Assembly (NCBI GenBank): GCA_021157605.1
Contig: JAGGWG010000016.1
Location: 1-42,925 of the forward strand
Reading direction: 5' to 3'
Source: a bacterium
Lineage (GTDB): Bacteria > Patescibacteriota > UBA1384 > JAGGWG01
DNA length: 42,925 nt
Each line of letters opens with the position of its first letter. The first letter of the stretch is position 1. Below are positions 8,828 through 17,114 of this stretch, one piece after another. The notes below the pieces were generated by a model. It had not been told where the DNA came from and did not search any database. It saw only the letters and a list, made by a program, of their open reading frames with translations. The translations under genes and the position numbers were made by a program.

Positions 8828-11563
8828 ATGAGGATTTTTGATTTTTATCAAAAGTGGGCAAATCAAAGAGAGATAGGTCGTTTACAAAAAATAGTAGCTG
8901 AAATTAATAGATTTGAGCCAGAGGTTAAAAAGCTTAAAGATAAAGATTTTCCTGCTAAGGTCAAAAAGCTTGCGCAAGAGATCAAAAAAGGAAAAGATAG
9001 AGATGTTTTGCCTTATGTTTTTGCTTTAGTAAGAGAAGCAGCTTGGCGTACTTTAGGCCAAAGACATTTTGATGAGCAGCTAATGGGGGGGGTTGTTCTT
9101 TATGAAGGCAAGATCGCAGAGATGAAAACAGGTGAAGGTAAAACTTTGGCTGCTACTTTACCTTTAACTTTAATGGCTTTAAAAGGAAAAGGGGCGCATT
9201 TGGTTACAGTTAATGATTATTTGGCTCGCCGAGATGCTTCTTGGATGGGGTCAATTTACAACTTTTTGGGTCTTTCAGTGGGAGTAATCCAACAGCAGGG
9301 AGGGGCTTTTGTCTATGATCCCGGATATGGAGAAAAGGAGGCTAAGGGAGGAGAAGAAACGGTTTTTGTTGATGTTAAACACTTGCGTCCTGCTTCCAGA
9401 AAAGAAGCTTATGCTTGTGATATCACCTATGGCACTAATAATGAGTTTGGTTTTGATTATCTGCGTGACAATATGGCTCGCCAACATAAAGATATTGTGC
9501 AAAGAGAACTGTATTATGCCATTATTGATGAAGTTGATTCTGTTTTAATTGATGAGGCCCGCACTCCTTTGATTATTTCTGCTCCAGCTGAAGAGGCGGA
9601 GGATCTTTATACTTTTTTTGCCCGGTTGGTTAAAGAGTTGGAAAAAGATAAAGATTATGAGTTAGACGAAAAAGAAAGGGCAGTTAGCTTGACTGATCGG
9701 GGTACAAAGAAGGTGGAAAGAATATTAGGCGTCAAAAATCTTTATAACCCTTTAGCAACTAAGAAATACGGTGGTGCGGCTATGCTTCATTATCTCTATG
9801 AAGCATTACAAGCCAAGGCACTTTACCATCGTGACAAGGATTATATTGTGAGAGATGGAAGGGTGATTATTGTTGATGAGTTTACTGGAAGATTAATGCC
9901 TGACAGGCGTTATTCTGAAGGATTACATCAGGCAATTGAGGCTAAAGAAGGGGTAAAGATACGACGTGAAAGTATAACTTTAGCTACAATTTCTTTTCAA
10001 AACTACTTTGGTCTTTATAGGCATTTAGCAGGAATGACAGGTACGGCTCTTACAGAGGCAGAAGAGTTTAGAAGGATTTATAATTTGGAAGTGGTCGTTA
10101 TTCCCACTCATAGACCAATGATTAGAAAAGATTGGGCTGATAGGGTTTATAAGAGTGAAAAAGGCAAGTTTAAAGCTGTAGTTAAAGAGATCAAACAGCG
10201 TCATCAAAAAGGGCAGCCTCTTTTGGTTGGCACTCTCTCTATTGAGAAATCAGAATATCTTTCGCAATTATTAAAACAAGAGGGAATAAAGCACGAGGTT
10301 TTAAATGCTAAACACCACGAAAGAGAAGCTAAAATTATTGCTAAAGCTGGTCAAAAAGGAGCAGTGACGATTGCTACCAATATGGCTGGTAGAGGTGTAG
10401 ATATTATTTTGGGTCCCCAAGTTAAAAAACTAGGCGGCCTTTGTGTGGTGGGCACTGAGCGTCACGAGTCTCGCCGGATTGATAATCAGTTGCGTGGTCG
10501 GGCTGGTCGTCAGGGAGACCTGGGAGAATCAATCTTTTTTGTTTCTTTAGAGGATGAACTGATGCGCATCTTTGGCGGAGAGCGGATTAAAAACTTAATG
10601 ACTATGCTTAAGATACCTGAAGATGAGCCAATCGAAAGCCGTCTGGTTTCTCGGGCAATTGAGTCAGCGCAGAAAAAAGTGGAAGCCTTTAACTTTGATT
10701 TACGCAAACACCTACTTGAGTTTGATAATGTTTTAAATAAACAGAGAGAGAGGATTTACAAGGAACGCAGAGCTATCCTTTTGGCTAAAGGGGACGAAAT
10801 AGAAAAAAAGGTTTTTTCTTTGCTTAAAGAGTTTCTTTTGTATCTATCCGCTCTTTATTTTGTGGACAAAAAACAGGCTTTAGGAGAAATAGAACAGGTT
10901 TTTGGTGGAGAAAGTAAGGTTTTGCTTAAAGTTAAGGAAGTAAGGGACGAAACAGGACTTTTTTCTCTTCTTTTGGCACAGGCAAAAAGTATTTTTAAGG
11001 AACGCCGACAAAAATACGGAGAGGTTTGGATCCAGATGTTAAAGCAGTTTTATTTATCAGTAGTAGATTCTCTATGGGTAGATCACTTAACTATTATGGA
11101 AGATCTGCGCCGAAGCGTGAGTTTGAGAGGATATGGTCAAAGGGATCCCTTAGTGGAGTATAAAAAAGAGGGGTTCAAGCTGTTCAGCGAGCTTAAAGAG
11201 TCTTTAAAGGAACAATTAGCTAAAGTGGTTTTAAGAGCTGTGCCCCAACTTCCTGAAGAGGAGGAAGGTAAAACGTTGATTTATGAGGCTCCAAGCGAAC
11301 AACAGGCTGCAGGTACTTTCTCTGAACTTCAGGGTCAAAATAAAGATGGAAACAGAAACCAAGATAGATCTTCTCAAGGTCAAACTCCGTCATTTAAAAT
11401 CGGCCGCAATGAACTCTGTCCCTGTGGTTCGGGAAAGAAGTATAAGAAATGTCATTTAGGCAAACCTCTTTCTGCTGAAGAACAGCGACTTTTCCAACTT
11501 TATATTAATAGGCCAGAAGAGTGGGAAAAGGAAACAGGGCAGAAGATTAAGAGAAAGAAATGA
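8828..11563 (+). CDS. secA: Preprotein translocase ATPase SecA
   Basis: Motor of the Sec pathway. Walker A TGEGKT is at residues 101-106, the DEVD Walker B motif at 234-237, a helicase-type second nucleotide-binding fold carries TNMAGRGVDI, and a C-terminal zinc-binding SEC-C motif (C864-x-C866-x8-C875-H876) is present. At 911 residues it is normal length, but an insertion of roughly 35 residues (about 155-188: QQQGGAFVYDPGYG... to ...VKHLRPASR) replaces the short loop before EAYACDITYGTNNE. The stop overlaps the next ATG (ATGA), coupling it to the methyltransferase. Confidence 0.97.
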   Translation: MRIFDFYQKWANQREIGRLQKIVAEINRFEPEVKKLKDKDFPAKVKKLAQEIKKGKDRDVLPYVFALVREAAWRTLGQRHFDEQLMGGVVLYEGKIAEMKTGEGKTLAATLPLTLMALKGKGAHLVTVNDYLARRDASWMGSIYNFLGLSVGVIQQQGGAFVYDPGYGEKEAKGGEETVFVDVKHLRPASRKEAYACDITYGTNNEFGFDYLRDNMARQHKDIVQRELYYAIIDEVDSVLIDEARTPLIISAPAEEAEDLYTFFARLVKELEKDKDYELDEKERAVSLTDRGTKKVERILGVKNLYNPLATKKYGGAAMLHYLYEALQAKALYHRDKDYIVRDGRVIIVDEFTGRLMPDRRYSEGLHQAIEAKEGVKIRRESITLATISFQNYFGLYRHLAGMTGTALTEAEEFRRIYNLEVVVIPTHRPMIRKDWADRVYKSEKGKFKAVVKEIKQRHQKGQPLLVGTLSIEKSEYLSQLLKQEGIKHEVLNAKHHEREAKIIAKAGQKGAVTIATNMAGRGVDIILGPQVKKLGGLCVVGTERHESRRIDNQLRGRAGRQGDLGESIFFVSLEDELMRIFGGERIKNLMTMLKIPEDEPIESRLVSRAIESAQKKVEAFNFDLRKHLLEFDNVLNKQRERIYKERRAILLAKGDEIEKKVFSLLKEFLLYLSALYFVDKKQALGEIEQVFGGESKVLLKVKEVRDETGLFSLLLAQAKSIFKERRQKYGEVWIQMLKQFYLSVVDSLWVDHLTIMEDLRRSVSLRGYGQRDPLVEYKKEGFKLFSELKESLKEQLAKVVLRAVPQLPEEEEGKTLIYEAPSEQQAAGTFSELQGQNKDGNRNQDRSSQGQTPSFKIGRNELCPCGSGKKYKKCHLGKPLSAEEQRLFQLYINRPEEWEKETGQKIKRKK

Positions 11564-12536
11564 GCTCCTCTGATCTTAAGGTTTTTTCTTTTATAGAGAA
11601 AAGGGCGCGGCGTTGGTGGCATTTAGGTTTTAAAGTTTTGCGTTTTCTTTTTTTCTCTCTTCCTTCAGGGCGCACACTTTCTTATTTTTGGCACTTATTT
11701 AGGGGGCAGTTAAGTATTAAAATCAATGGTTTTTCTTTAGAGTTAGATCCAAAAGATAGGGGGTTGAGCCGCGATTTTTTTCTTTATGGCAATTATGAGA
11801 TTTACTCCTCTGCTTACCTTTGGAAAAAACTGGATTCTAAAAAAATTATTTTAGATGCTGGATCGAGTTTTGTTTTTACCCTTTATTAGAAGCCCAAAAA
11901 GTAGGTCCAAGAGGTCGTGTCTATGCTCTTGAGCCTGTAAGCAGAAGTTTTGCTTTGTTGCAAAAAAATATTACCAATAACAAAAAGCAAAAAATAATTT
12001 TTCCTTATCGTTTAGCTTTAGCTCCGCAAGACGGTATAGGGATTATGTGTATTAAAGATCGGCACAACGCTTCTTTTTTAAGTGGCTACTCTCAAACTGA
12101 GAAGCGAGAAGGTGTTTCAAAAGAAAAGGTCAGAACAGTAACTTTGGATAGTTTTTTAAGAAACAAGCCCTTACCTCATCTTTTGCGTTTAGACACAGAA
12201 GGTATGGAAGCAAAGGTTTTTTTAGGAGGTAAGAAGGTGCTTAGAGCAATTCCTGAAATTATGGTAGAGATTCATCCTCATCTAATTCCTAAAAAGCAGT
12301 TTTTGGCTATGTGTTCTTTTTTGCAAAGATATGGTTTTTATCCGGAGGCAATTATTGTTGATCCTTATCCTTGTTGGATTACTCCAGATAAGAAGTGGAA
12401 AAGATTAGCCCTTTTGTTTAGTTATCTTTGTGGTGACAGAAACAAATTTGGAATTTTTAAAGGCAGCTGGTCTTCTTTTAAAAAAGCTTATTTTTTAAAA
12501 AATATCTCTTTTTGTGTTTATTTTGTTAAAAAGTAG
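11560..12536 (+). pseudogene. FkbM-family methyltransferase, interrupted by a 1-nt frameshift
   Basis: Two adjacent frames (11560-11889 and the one containing 11955-12536) encode the halves of one SAM-dependent FkbM-type methyltransferase. The upstream half runs to ILDAGSSF and then derails. If one G is restored at the single G at 11872 (TTTTG to TTTTGG), the frame continues as LDAGSSFGFYPLLEAQ..., the glycine-rich SAM motif I, and joins the second half exactly (395 + 1 is a multiple of 3). The second half carries ALEP, LRLDTEGMEAKVFLGG and IPEIMVEIHP, typical of the family. The repaired product is about 325 residues. This is either a real recent mutation or a sequencing/assembly error. The start overlaps the secA stop. 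Confidence 0.82.
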
Positions 12537-12559
12537 TTTGCTAAGTGTTTAAATCTTTG

Positions 12560-12568
12560 TGCTATAAT
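12560..12568 (+). promoter_or_regulatory. Extended -10 promoter of ftsE
   Basis: TG-C-TATAAT ends 8 nt before GTG 12577, so the transcript probably starts at or within about 2 nt of the start codon. Confidence 0.75.
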
Positions 12569-12576
12569 TAATAACT

Positions 12577-13272
12577 GTGGAAAAAAAACCTATTGTTAAA
12601 ATAAGAGGCTTGACTAAAATATATTCCCCAAATATTGAAGCCTTGCTTAATGTAGATTTTGATCTTTTTGATAAGGAGTTTGTTTGTCTTATTGGTTCTT
12701 CAGGAGCGGGAAAATCTACACTAATAAGGCTTTTAATCTGTGAAGAAAAACCTACACGGGGTCATGTTTTTGTTGCTGGTAGAGACATAACTAAGCTTAG
12801 AGCTTCTGAAATTCCTTTTTACCGCCGCCGAGTAGGGGTTGTTTTTCAAGATTTTAAACTTTTGTCCCGCCGGACTGTTTACGAGAATGTAGCTTTTGCT
12901 TTAGAGGTTGCTGATGCGCCACCAAAAGAAATTAGAGAGAGAGTGCCTTTTGTTTTGGATCTGGTTGGACTGAAGGAAAGAGCGTCTCATTTTCCTGATA
13001 GTCTTTCCGGAGGTGAGAAGCAGAGAGTAGCTATTGCCAGAGCTATTGTGAATGGTCCCAAGCTTTTAATTGCTGATGAGCCCACCGGGAATTTGGATCC
13101 CAAAACATCTTGGGAGATAATGCGTTTGCTGTTGGAGATTAATAAGCGGGGGACAATGATACTTCTGGCTACTCACAATAAAGAGATAGTGGATCGATTG
13201 CGTAAAAGAGTAATTCTTTTAGACAGGGGAAGGGTAGTCAGCGCTCATAAGCATACCTATCACTTAAGATAA
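12577..13272 (+). CDS. ftsE: Cell division ATP-binding protein FtsE
   Basis: ABC-type ATPase of the FtsEX complex, which relays cytoplasmic ATP hydrolysis to activate peptidoglycan hydrolases at the septum. Walker A GSSGAGKST, signature SLSGGEKQR and Walker B LLIADEPTGNLD are all intact; 231 residues is the usual length. The start is GTG 12577, preceded by no Shine-Dalgarno but by a perfect extended -10 box 8 nt upstream, so it is probably read from a leaderless mRNA. It is followed 5 nt later by ftsX. Confidence 0.94.
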   Translation: MEKKPIVKIRGLTKIYSPNIEALLNVDFDLFDKEFVCLIGSSGAGKSTLIRLLICEEKPTRGHVFVAGRDITKLRASEIPFYRRRVGVVFQDFKLLSRRTVYENVAFALEVADAPPKEIRERVPFVLDLVGLKERASHFPDSLSGGEKQRVAIARAIVNGPKLLIADEPTGNLDPKTSWEIMRLLLEINKRGTMILLATHNKEIVDRLRKRVILLDRGRVVSAHKHTYHLR

Positions 13273-13277
13273 ACAAT

Positions 13278-14177
13278 ATGTATAATTGGTTTAGAGTTCT
13301 AAAATTTGGCTGGCTAAACTTCTGGCGCAACTGGGTGCTTTCTTCAGCTTCTATTATTGTTTTAGCTATTGCTCTTTTGATTATTTCTACTTTTGTAGCT
13401 TTTAATTTTCTTTTACAAAAAACAGTAGAGGGAGTTAATCAAAAGGTGGATGTAATCGTTTATTTTAAAGATTCGGCTAAAGAAGAAACAATAGAGGAGA
13501 TAAAAAATGAGCTTTCTGTTTGGGATGAAGTAAAAAGTGTCAATTATATTACCAAAAAAGAAGCTTTAGAAAAATGGTTGTCTACGGTAGAGGATGAACG
13601 TTTAAAAGATATTGTTTCAGAGAGAAACAATCCTCTGCCCAGAAGTTTGGAGATTAAACTTGTTTTACCTGAGTATGCCTCTAGAGTAGTAGAGTATTTT
13701 AGTCAGGAGGAAGTAAAGAGTGATGTTTCTAAAGTTCGTTATAACCGCTTGGTAGTAGATAAGATTATTACATATTCAAAAGCAGTAAAAAAAGTAGGCA
13801 TTTCTTTGAGTATAGTTTTTGCTTTAGTGGCTGTTTATGTGGTTCTCAATACTTTGCGTTTAGCTGTTTACGCGCGCCGTAATGAGATTGAAATAATGAA
13901 ACTTGTTGGTGCTTCTCCCAACTATATTGTAATGCCCTTTATAGTAGAAGGTATAATGTTTGGTGTTTTGGGAGCGGTTTTAGCTTTTGCCCTAACTCTT
14001 TTGGGGGCAAAATATGCCCTAAGTGTTCTTTTCCCTAAAGAGATTCTCAATGAAATATCTTCTTTTTTGCAGTTTAGTTCATTTGGTTTAACTCGTGTTT
14101 TTGCCCTTCAGATAGGTTTAGGGGTTTTAGTCGGTGTAGTTTGCAGTTTGGTTGGGGTAAAGAAATATCTGAGATAA
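13278..14177 (+). CDS. ftsX: Cell division protein FtsX
   Basis: Membrane subunit of FtsEX. It has four helices: one at about residues 22-48, then an extracytoplasmic domain (about 50-165) with FtsX features (VDVIVYFKDSAKEETIEEI, VKSVNYITKKEALEKW), and three C-terminal helices around 175-200, 220-250 and 270-292. The cytoplasmic-loop stretch RRNEIEIMKLVGAS is the family hallmark. At 299 residues it is normal. It lies between ftsE and a coiled-coil M23 protein, the order expected for FtsEX and its activator or hydrolase. Confidence 0.93.
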   Translation: MYNWFRVLKFGWLNFWRNWVLSSASIIVLAIALLIISTFVAFNFLLQKTVEGVNQKVDVIVYFKDSAKEETIEEIKNELSVWDEVKSVNYITKKEALEKWLSTVEDERLKDIVSERNNPLPRSLEIKLVLPEYASRVVEYFSQEEVKSDVSKVRYNRLVVDKIITYSKAVKKVGISLSIVFALVAVYVVLNTLRLAVYARRNEIEIMKLVGASPNYIVMPFIVEGIMFGVLGAVLAFALTLLGAKYALSVLFPKEILNEISSFLQFSSFGLTRVFALQIGLGVLVGVVCSLVGVKKYLR

Positions 14178-14194
14178 AATTGGTAAAGATTTTG

Positions 14195-14203
14195 TGGTAT
14201 AAT
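14195..14203 (+). promoter_or_regulatory. Extended -10 promoter of the M23 gene
   Basis: TG-G-TATAAT ends 9 nt before ATG 14213. It lies just after the ftsX stop and inside the open frame that would extend the M23 ORF upstream, which argues against the longer start. Confidence 0.72.
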
Positions 14204-14212
14204 AAAAAAACA

Positions 14213-15322
14213 ATGTTTTCTTCTTCTAAAAAAGGCATGCCAAAAAGGTATTTATTGATATTGTTATTTATTCTTTTAACCCCTGGTTTTGTTTTTTCGG
14301 CTTCGCTTCAAGATAAATTGAATGAATTAAACAGAAAAATAGAGAGCTATAAAGAGGAGATTGAAAATTCGCAGAAAAAAGCTGAGACTCTACAAGAGCA
14401 GTTAACTTCTCTAAGCCAACAGATTGCTACAGTTGAAACTCAGATTAAAGATACAGAAGAGAAGATTACAGCTACCGAAAAAGAGATTATTAGGCTTTCC
14501 CAAGAAATAGAGGCTAATAATAAAAAGTTGGCTGAGCAGGAGAGTATTTTGGATGACTCTTTGCGTTTTTTGTATGAAACAGGGGATACGCCTTTTTTAG
14601 AACTGCTTTTAGCCAGCGACTCTTTTAATCAGGCTTTAGACAGGATGGAGTATATTTCTTGGGTAGAGAAAGAAATTGAGGAGACAGTAGCAAAAATAGA
14701 AGCTATTAAAAAGAAACTGGAGAGTGATTTATCTCAACAGCAGAATAAAAAGAAGGAACTTTCTAATCTTAAAGAGGAACTGCGTTCGCAAAGAAATGCT
14801 TTAGAGTATCAAAGTGAGCAGAAGCAGTATCTTTTAAGTGTTACTAAAGGTCAAGAGGAGAAGTATCAGGAGTATTTAGCTAAAGCCAAAGAAGAGTTTC
14901 GTCGGGTTCAGGCTCAGTTAGCTCGTCTTTTTTCAGGCAACTACGTTTCTTACGGCCATGTAAAACAGGGAGATATTATTGGTTATCAGGGGAATACAGG
15001 TTTTTCCACTGGTTCTCATCTTCATTTTGGAGTTTATATAGGCAACCAAGATGTTGATCCTTTGCCTTATTTACAATCAGGAAGGTTGGCTTGGCCCTTT
15101 CCTTTAGGTAGTTTTGTTATTACTCAAGGTTATTGGGGTACTTTTAGCCATAGAGGGAGGGGTTGGCCCGGAGGGTTGGATTTAGTGGCTTATGATGGAG
15201 CGCCGGTAAGGGCTGCAGCTGATGGAGAGATTATTGCCAATGTAAGGCAGGATTGGGGGTTTGGTCATTTTATGATTGTAGATCATGGCGACATCAAAAC
15301 TTTATATGCTCACTTAAAATAG
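14213..15322 (+). CDS. Secreted coiled-coil M23 (LytM/EnvC-like) protein with circularly permuted peptidase domain
   Basis: Probable FtsEX-dependent murein hydrolase or activator. A signal peptide (about residues 1-30, ending FVFSA) is followed by a long coiled coil (about 31-245) as in EnvC/PcsB. The M23 fold comes in unusual order: the normally C-terminal piece (VKQGDIIGYQGNTGFSTGSHLHF, with H269 and H271) precedes the normally N-terminal piece (SHRG with H313, GGLD with D323, APVRAAADGEI, VDHG with H358), and the protein ends at TLYAHLK. All expected zinc-ligand-type residues are present, although the H313-D323 spacing is longer than the usual HxxxD. ATG 14213 is chosen because the promoter lies inside the longer frame. 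Length 369 residues. Confidence 0.85.
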   Translation: MFSSSKKGMPKRYLLILLFILLTPGFVFSASLQDKLNELNRKIESYKEEIENSQKKAETLQEQLTSLSQQIATVETQIKDTEEKITATEKEIIRLSQEIEANNKKLAEQESILDDSLRFLYETGDTPFLELLLASDSFNQALDRMEYISWVEKEIEETVAKIEAIKKKLESDLSQQQNKKKELSNLKEELRSQRNALEYQSEQKQYLLSVTKGQEEKYQEYLAKAKEEFRRVQAQLARLFSGNYVSYGHVKQGDIIGYQGNTGFSTGSHLHFGVYIGNQDVDPLPYLQSGRLAWPFPLGSFVITQGYWGTFSHRGRGWPGGLDLVAYDGAPVRAAADGEIIANVRQDWGFGHFMIVDHGDIKTLYAHLK

Positions 15323-15351
15323 AAGGGCTGGTTTAACTTTCTTTTTGTTTT

Positions 15352-15357
15352 TATAAT
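15352..15357 (+). promoter_or_regulatory. -10 box of the polysaccharide cluster
   Basis: TATAAT ends exactly 6 nt before GTG 15364, which would place the transcript start on the start codon. Confidence 0.65.
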
Positions 15358-15363
15358 AAAAAT

Positions 15364-15939
15364 GTGAGTAAAAAGAGTTTTTGGCAACACCTTTGTTCTT
15401 ATCCTATTTTTAGGGTTTTTCTTGTAGCTTTTGTTTTGGGGTTTACTGTTTTTGTTGTTTCTTATTTTTTGCCTGCCAAATACTGCTCTGAAGCCAAGAT
15501 TTTGATTCGTTTAGAAGATAAAACTTTGGATTCTTATAGAATCTCTGAGACTACAAATCGCAATGCCTTGGTGGTTAAAGAGTTGGTGCAAACTAAGGAT
15601 TTTATACGGGAGGTTTTTCATCAGGCCGGATTAAAAATTAATGAAGAAGAGCTGTATGATGGTTATTCTGATGATATCACTGCTAGTGCAGTTAAAGGTT
15701 CGCCTGTGGTTACTCTTTCGGCTTGTGGCAGTTCAGCTTCTTTAGCTCAGCGGCTAAATCAAAAGTCTTTAGAGGTTCTACAGAGTCGTATTGGCTCTAT
15801 TTTAGATAAAGTAAAAATTGAGGTTGTTGATCCTCCTACCTTACCTCCTAAGCCTGTTTTTCCGCGTCCCCTTTTTCAGGCAGCAGCAACTTTTATATTA
15901 GTGGTTCTTTTGGGGATCCTGTATTATATTAGTGTTTGA
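15364..15939 (+). CDS. Wzz/chain-length-determinant-like membrane protein
   Basis: Predicted to regulate polysaccharide chain length. It has two membrane segments (about residues 17-36 and 170-188) that flank an extracytoplasmic domain, and a proline-rich motif immediately before the second helix (PPTLPPKPVFPRP), the Wzz signature. At 191 residues it is short, close to Gram-positive CpsC-type proteins, and lacks a fused tyrosine kinase. The start is GTG 15364, since the overlapping ATG is followed directly by a stop. It is first gene of the polysaccharide cluster and its stop overlaps the next ATG by 1 nt. Confidence 0.82.
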   Translation: MSKKSFWQHLCSYPIFRVFLVAFVLGFTVFVVSYFLPAKYCSEAKILIRLEDKTLDSYRISETTNRNALVVKELVQTKDFIREVFHQAGLKINEEELYDGYSDDITASAVKGSPVVTLSACGSSASLAQRLNQKSLEVLQSRIGSILDKVKIEVVDPPTLPPKPVFPRPLFQAAATFILVVLLGILYYISV

Positions 15940-17114
15940 TGAAAAAGGTTTTATTTTTGGTTCGTTCTCTCAAAGAAGCGGAGTTGTTTTCCAAAACAGC
16001 CACTTTTTTGAGAGGAGAAGAAAGTTTTTTCTTGGCTTTGCGGCTTGATGTTTACTTGCGTCTAAAACTTCAAGGCAAAAAAGTTTTCTGGCTGGGCAGA
16101 GGTTATAAAAAAGGGAAAGTGGCAAAAAAAATGGCTCGTTTTGATGTTGTTCGATGGCTGCAAGCAGGGGGGAAATTAGGCCAAAGGTTTTGGGGGCGTT
16201 TGGCTTTTAAAAAATGTAGAATAGATTCTTTCTTAAAGCGCATCAAGCCTCATCTAATAGTTTTATGGAATGGTTTTTATTTTGAAGGGCAGATGTTGTG
16301 TTCTCGTTCTCCTTGTTTATTTGTTGAAAATGGTTTTTTGCCAAAAACATTACAGGTTGATAGCAGAGGTGTAAATTTCTTTTCTTCCTTGCGAAAAAGC
16401 AGGCTATTCAGGCAACCTAAATCTTTAAATTCCAGACTTCATAAAGAGATTCAGCAACAGAGTTATTGTGTTCCAAAGATAAAAATAAGAGATTTGGCAG
16501 GAGAGTGGTTATTTGCTCCAAGGGTGGGGAGAGCCCGTTTTTTGTTTTCCATTTTAAAAGGTTTGTGGCGTTATATCCACTGGAAGGAAAAGAAAGTTCC
16601 TAATGATTTTTGGCTGGTTGTTTTACAACAGGATAGAGATTCGCAACTTCTTTTTTTCTCCCCTTATTTTTCTAGCAAAGAGGAGTTTGTCAAAGCAGTT
16701 TTAAAATATCTCCCTCCTGAGGAAAAAGTTGTAATTCGGGTGCATCCCAAAGATTTAGGACGCGAAGATTTTTCCTCTCTTATTGCTTTAACAAAAAAAA
16801 GAAAAGGGGCGTACTTAAGTTTAAAGGCTCCTTTGGGTAAACTTTTGTCAAAAAGCAAAGGGGTAATTCTTATAAACTCTACTACTGCTATTGAAGCTTT
16901 GAGTTTTTTAAAACCAGTATTCTGCTTGGGGCAGGCTTTTTATGATAGACTAAAGATGGTACGAAGAATCGATCCTTTGAAACTGAAAGCTATCAAACCT
17001 TTTGTTGTATCTGAAAAGGATGTAGAAAGGCTTCTTTATTATTTAAAAAGTCATTTGGTTATCAATGAGCCTCAGTATTTGGCCCAAAAAATTAAATCAT
17101 TTCTTTCCTTATAA
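15939..17114 (+). CDS. Capsule polysaccharide biosynthesis-like protein (KpsC/KpsS-related)
   Basis: Resembles the capsule-synthesis glycosyltransferase family: the C-terminal half holds VVIRVHPKD and a later ILINSTTAIEALSFLKPVFCLG block, the usual nucleotide-sugar-binding core. The N-terminal half has FVENGFLPKTLQVDSRGVN, also typical of the family. 391 residues, soluble and very basic. The chosen ATG 15939 overlaps the previous stop (TGATG). The exact sugar and acceptor cannot be told. It overlaps the next gene by 50 nt. Confidence 0.75.
   Translation: MKKVLFLVRSLKEAELFSKTATFLRGEESFFLALRLDVYLRLKLQGKKVFWLGRGYKKGKVAKKMARFDVVRWLQAGGKLGQRFWGRLAFKKCRIDSFLKRIKPHLIVLWNGFYFEGQMLCSRSPCLFVENGFLPKTLQVDSRGVNFFSSLRKSRLFRQPKSLNSRLHKEIQQQSYCVPKIKIRDLAGEWLFAPRVGRARFLFSILKGLWRYIHWKEKKVPNDFWLVVLQQDRDSQLLFFSPYFSSKEEFVKAVLKYLPPEEKVVIRVHPKDLGREDFSSLIALTKKRKGAYLSLKAPLGKLLSKSKGVILINSTTAIEALSFLKPVFCLGQAFYDRLKMVRRIDPLKLKAIKPFVVSEKDVERLLYYLKSHLVINEPQYLAQKIKSFLSL

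Noticed and set aside
14141-14212. 24-codon N-terminal extension of the M23 protein
   Set aside because: The extension contains the TATAAT promoter box and overlaps the end of ftsX; a signal peptide follows directly after ATG 14213.
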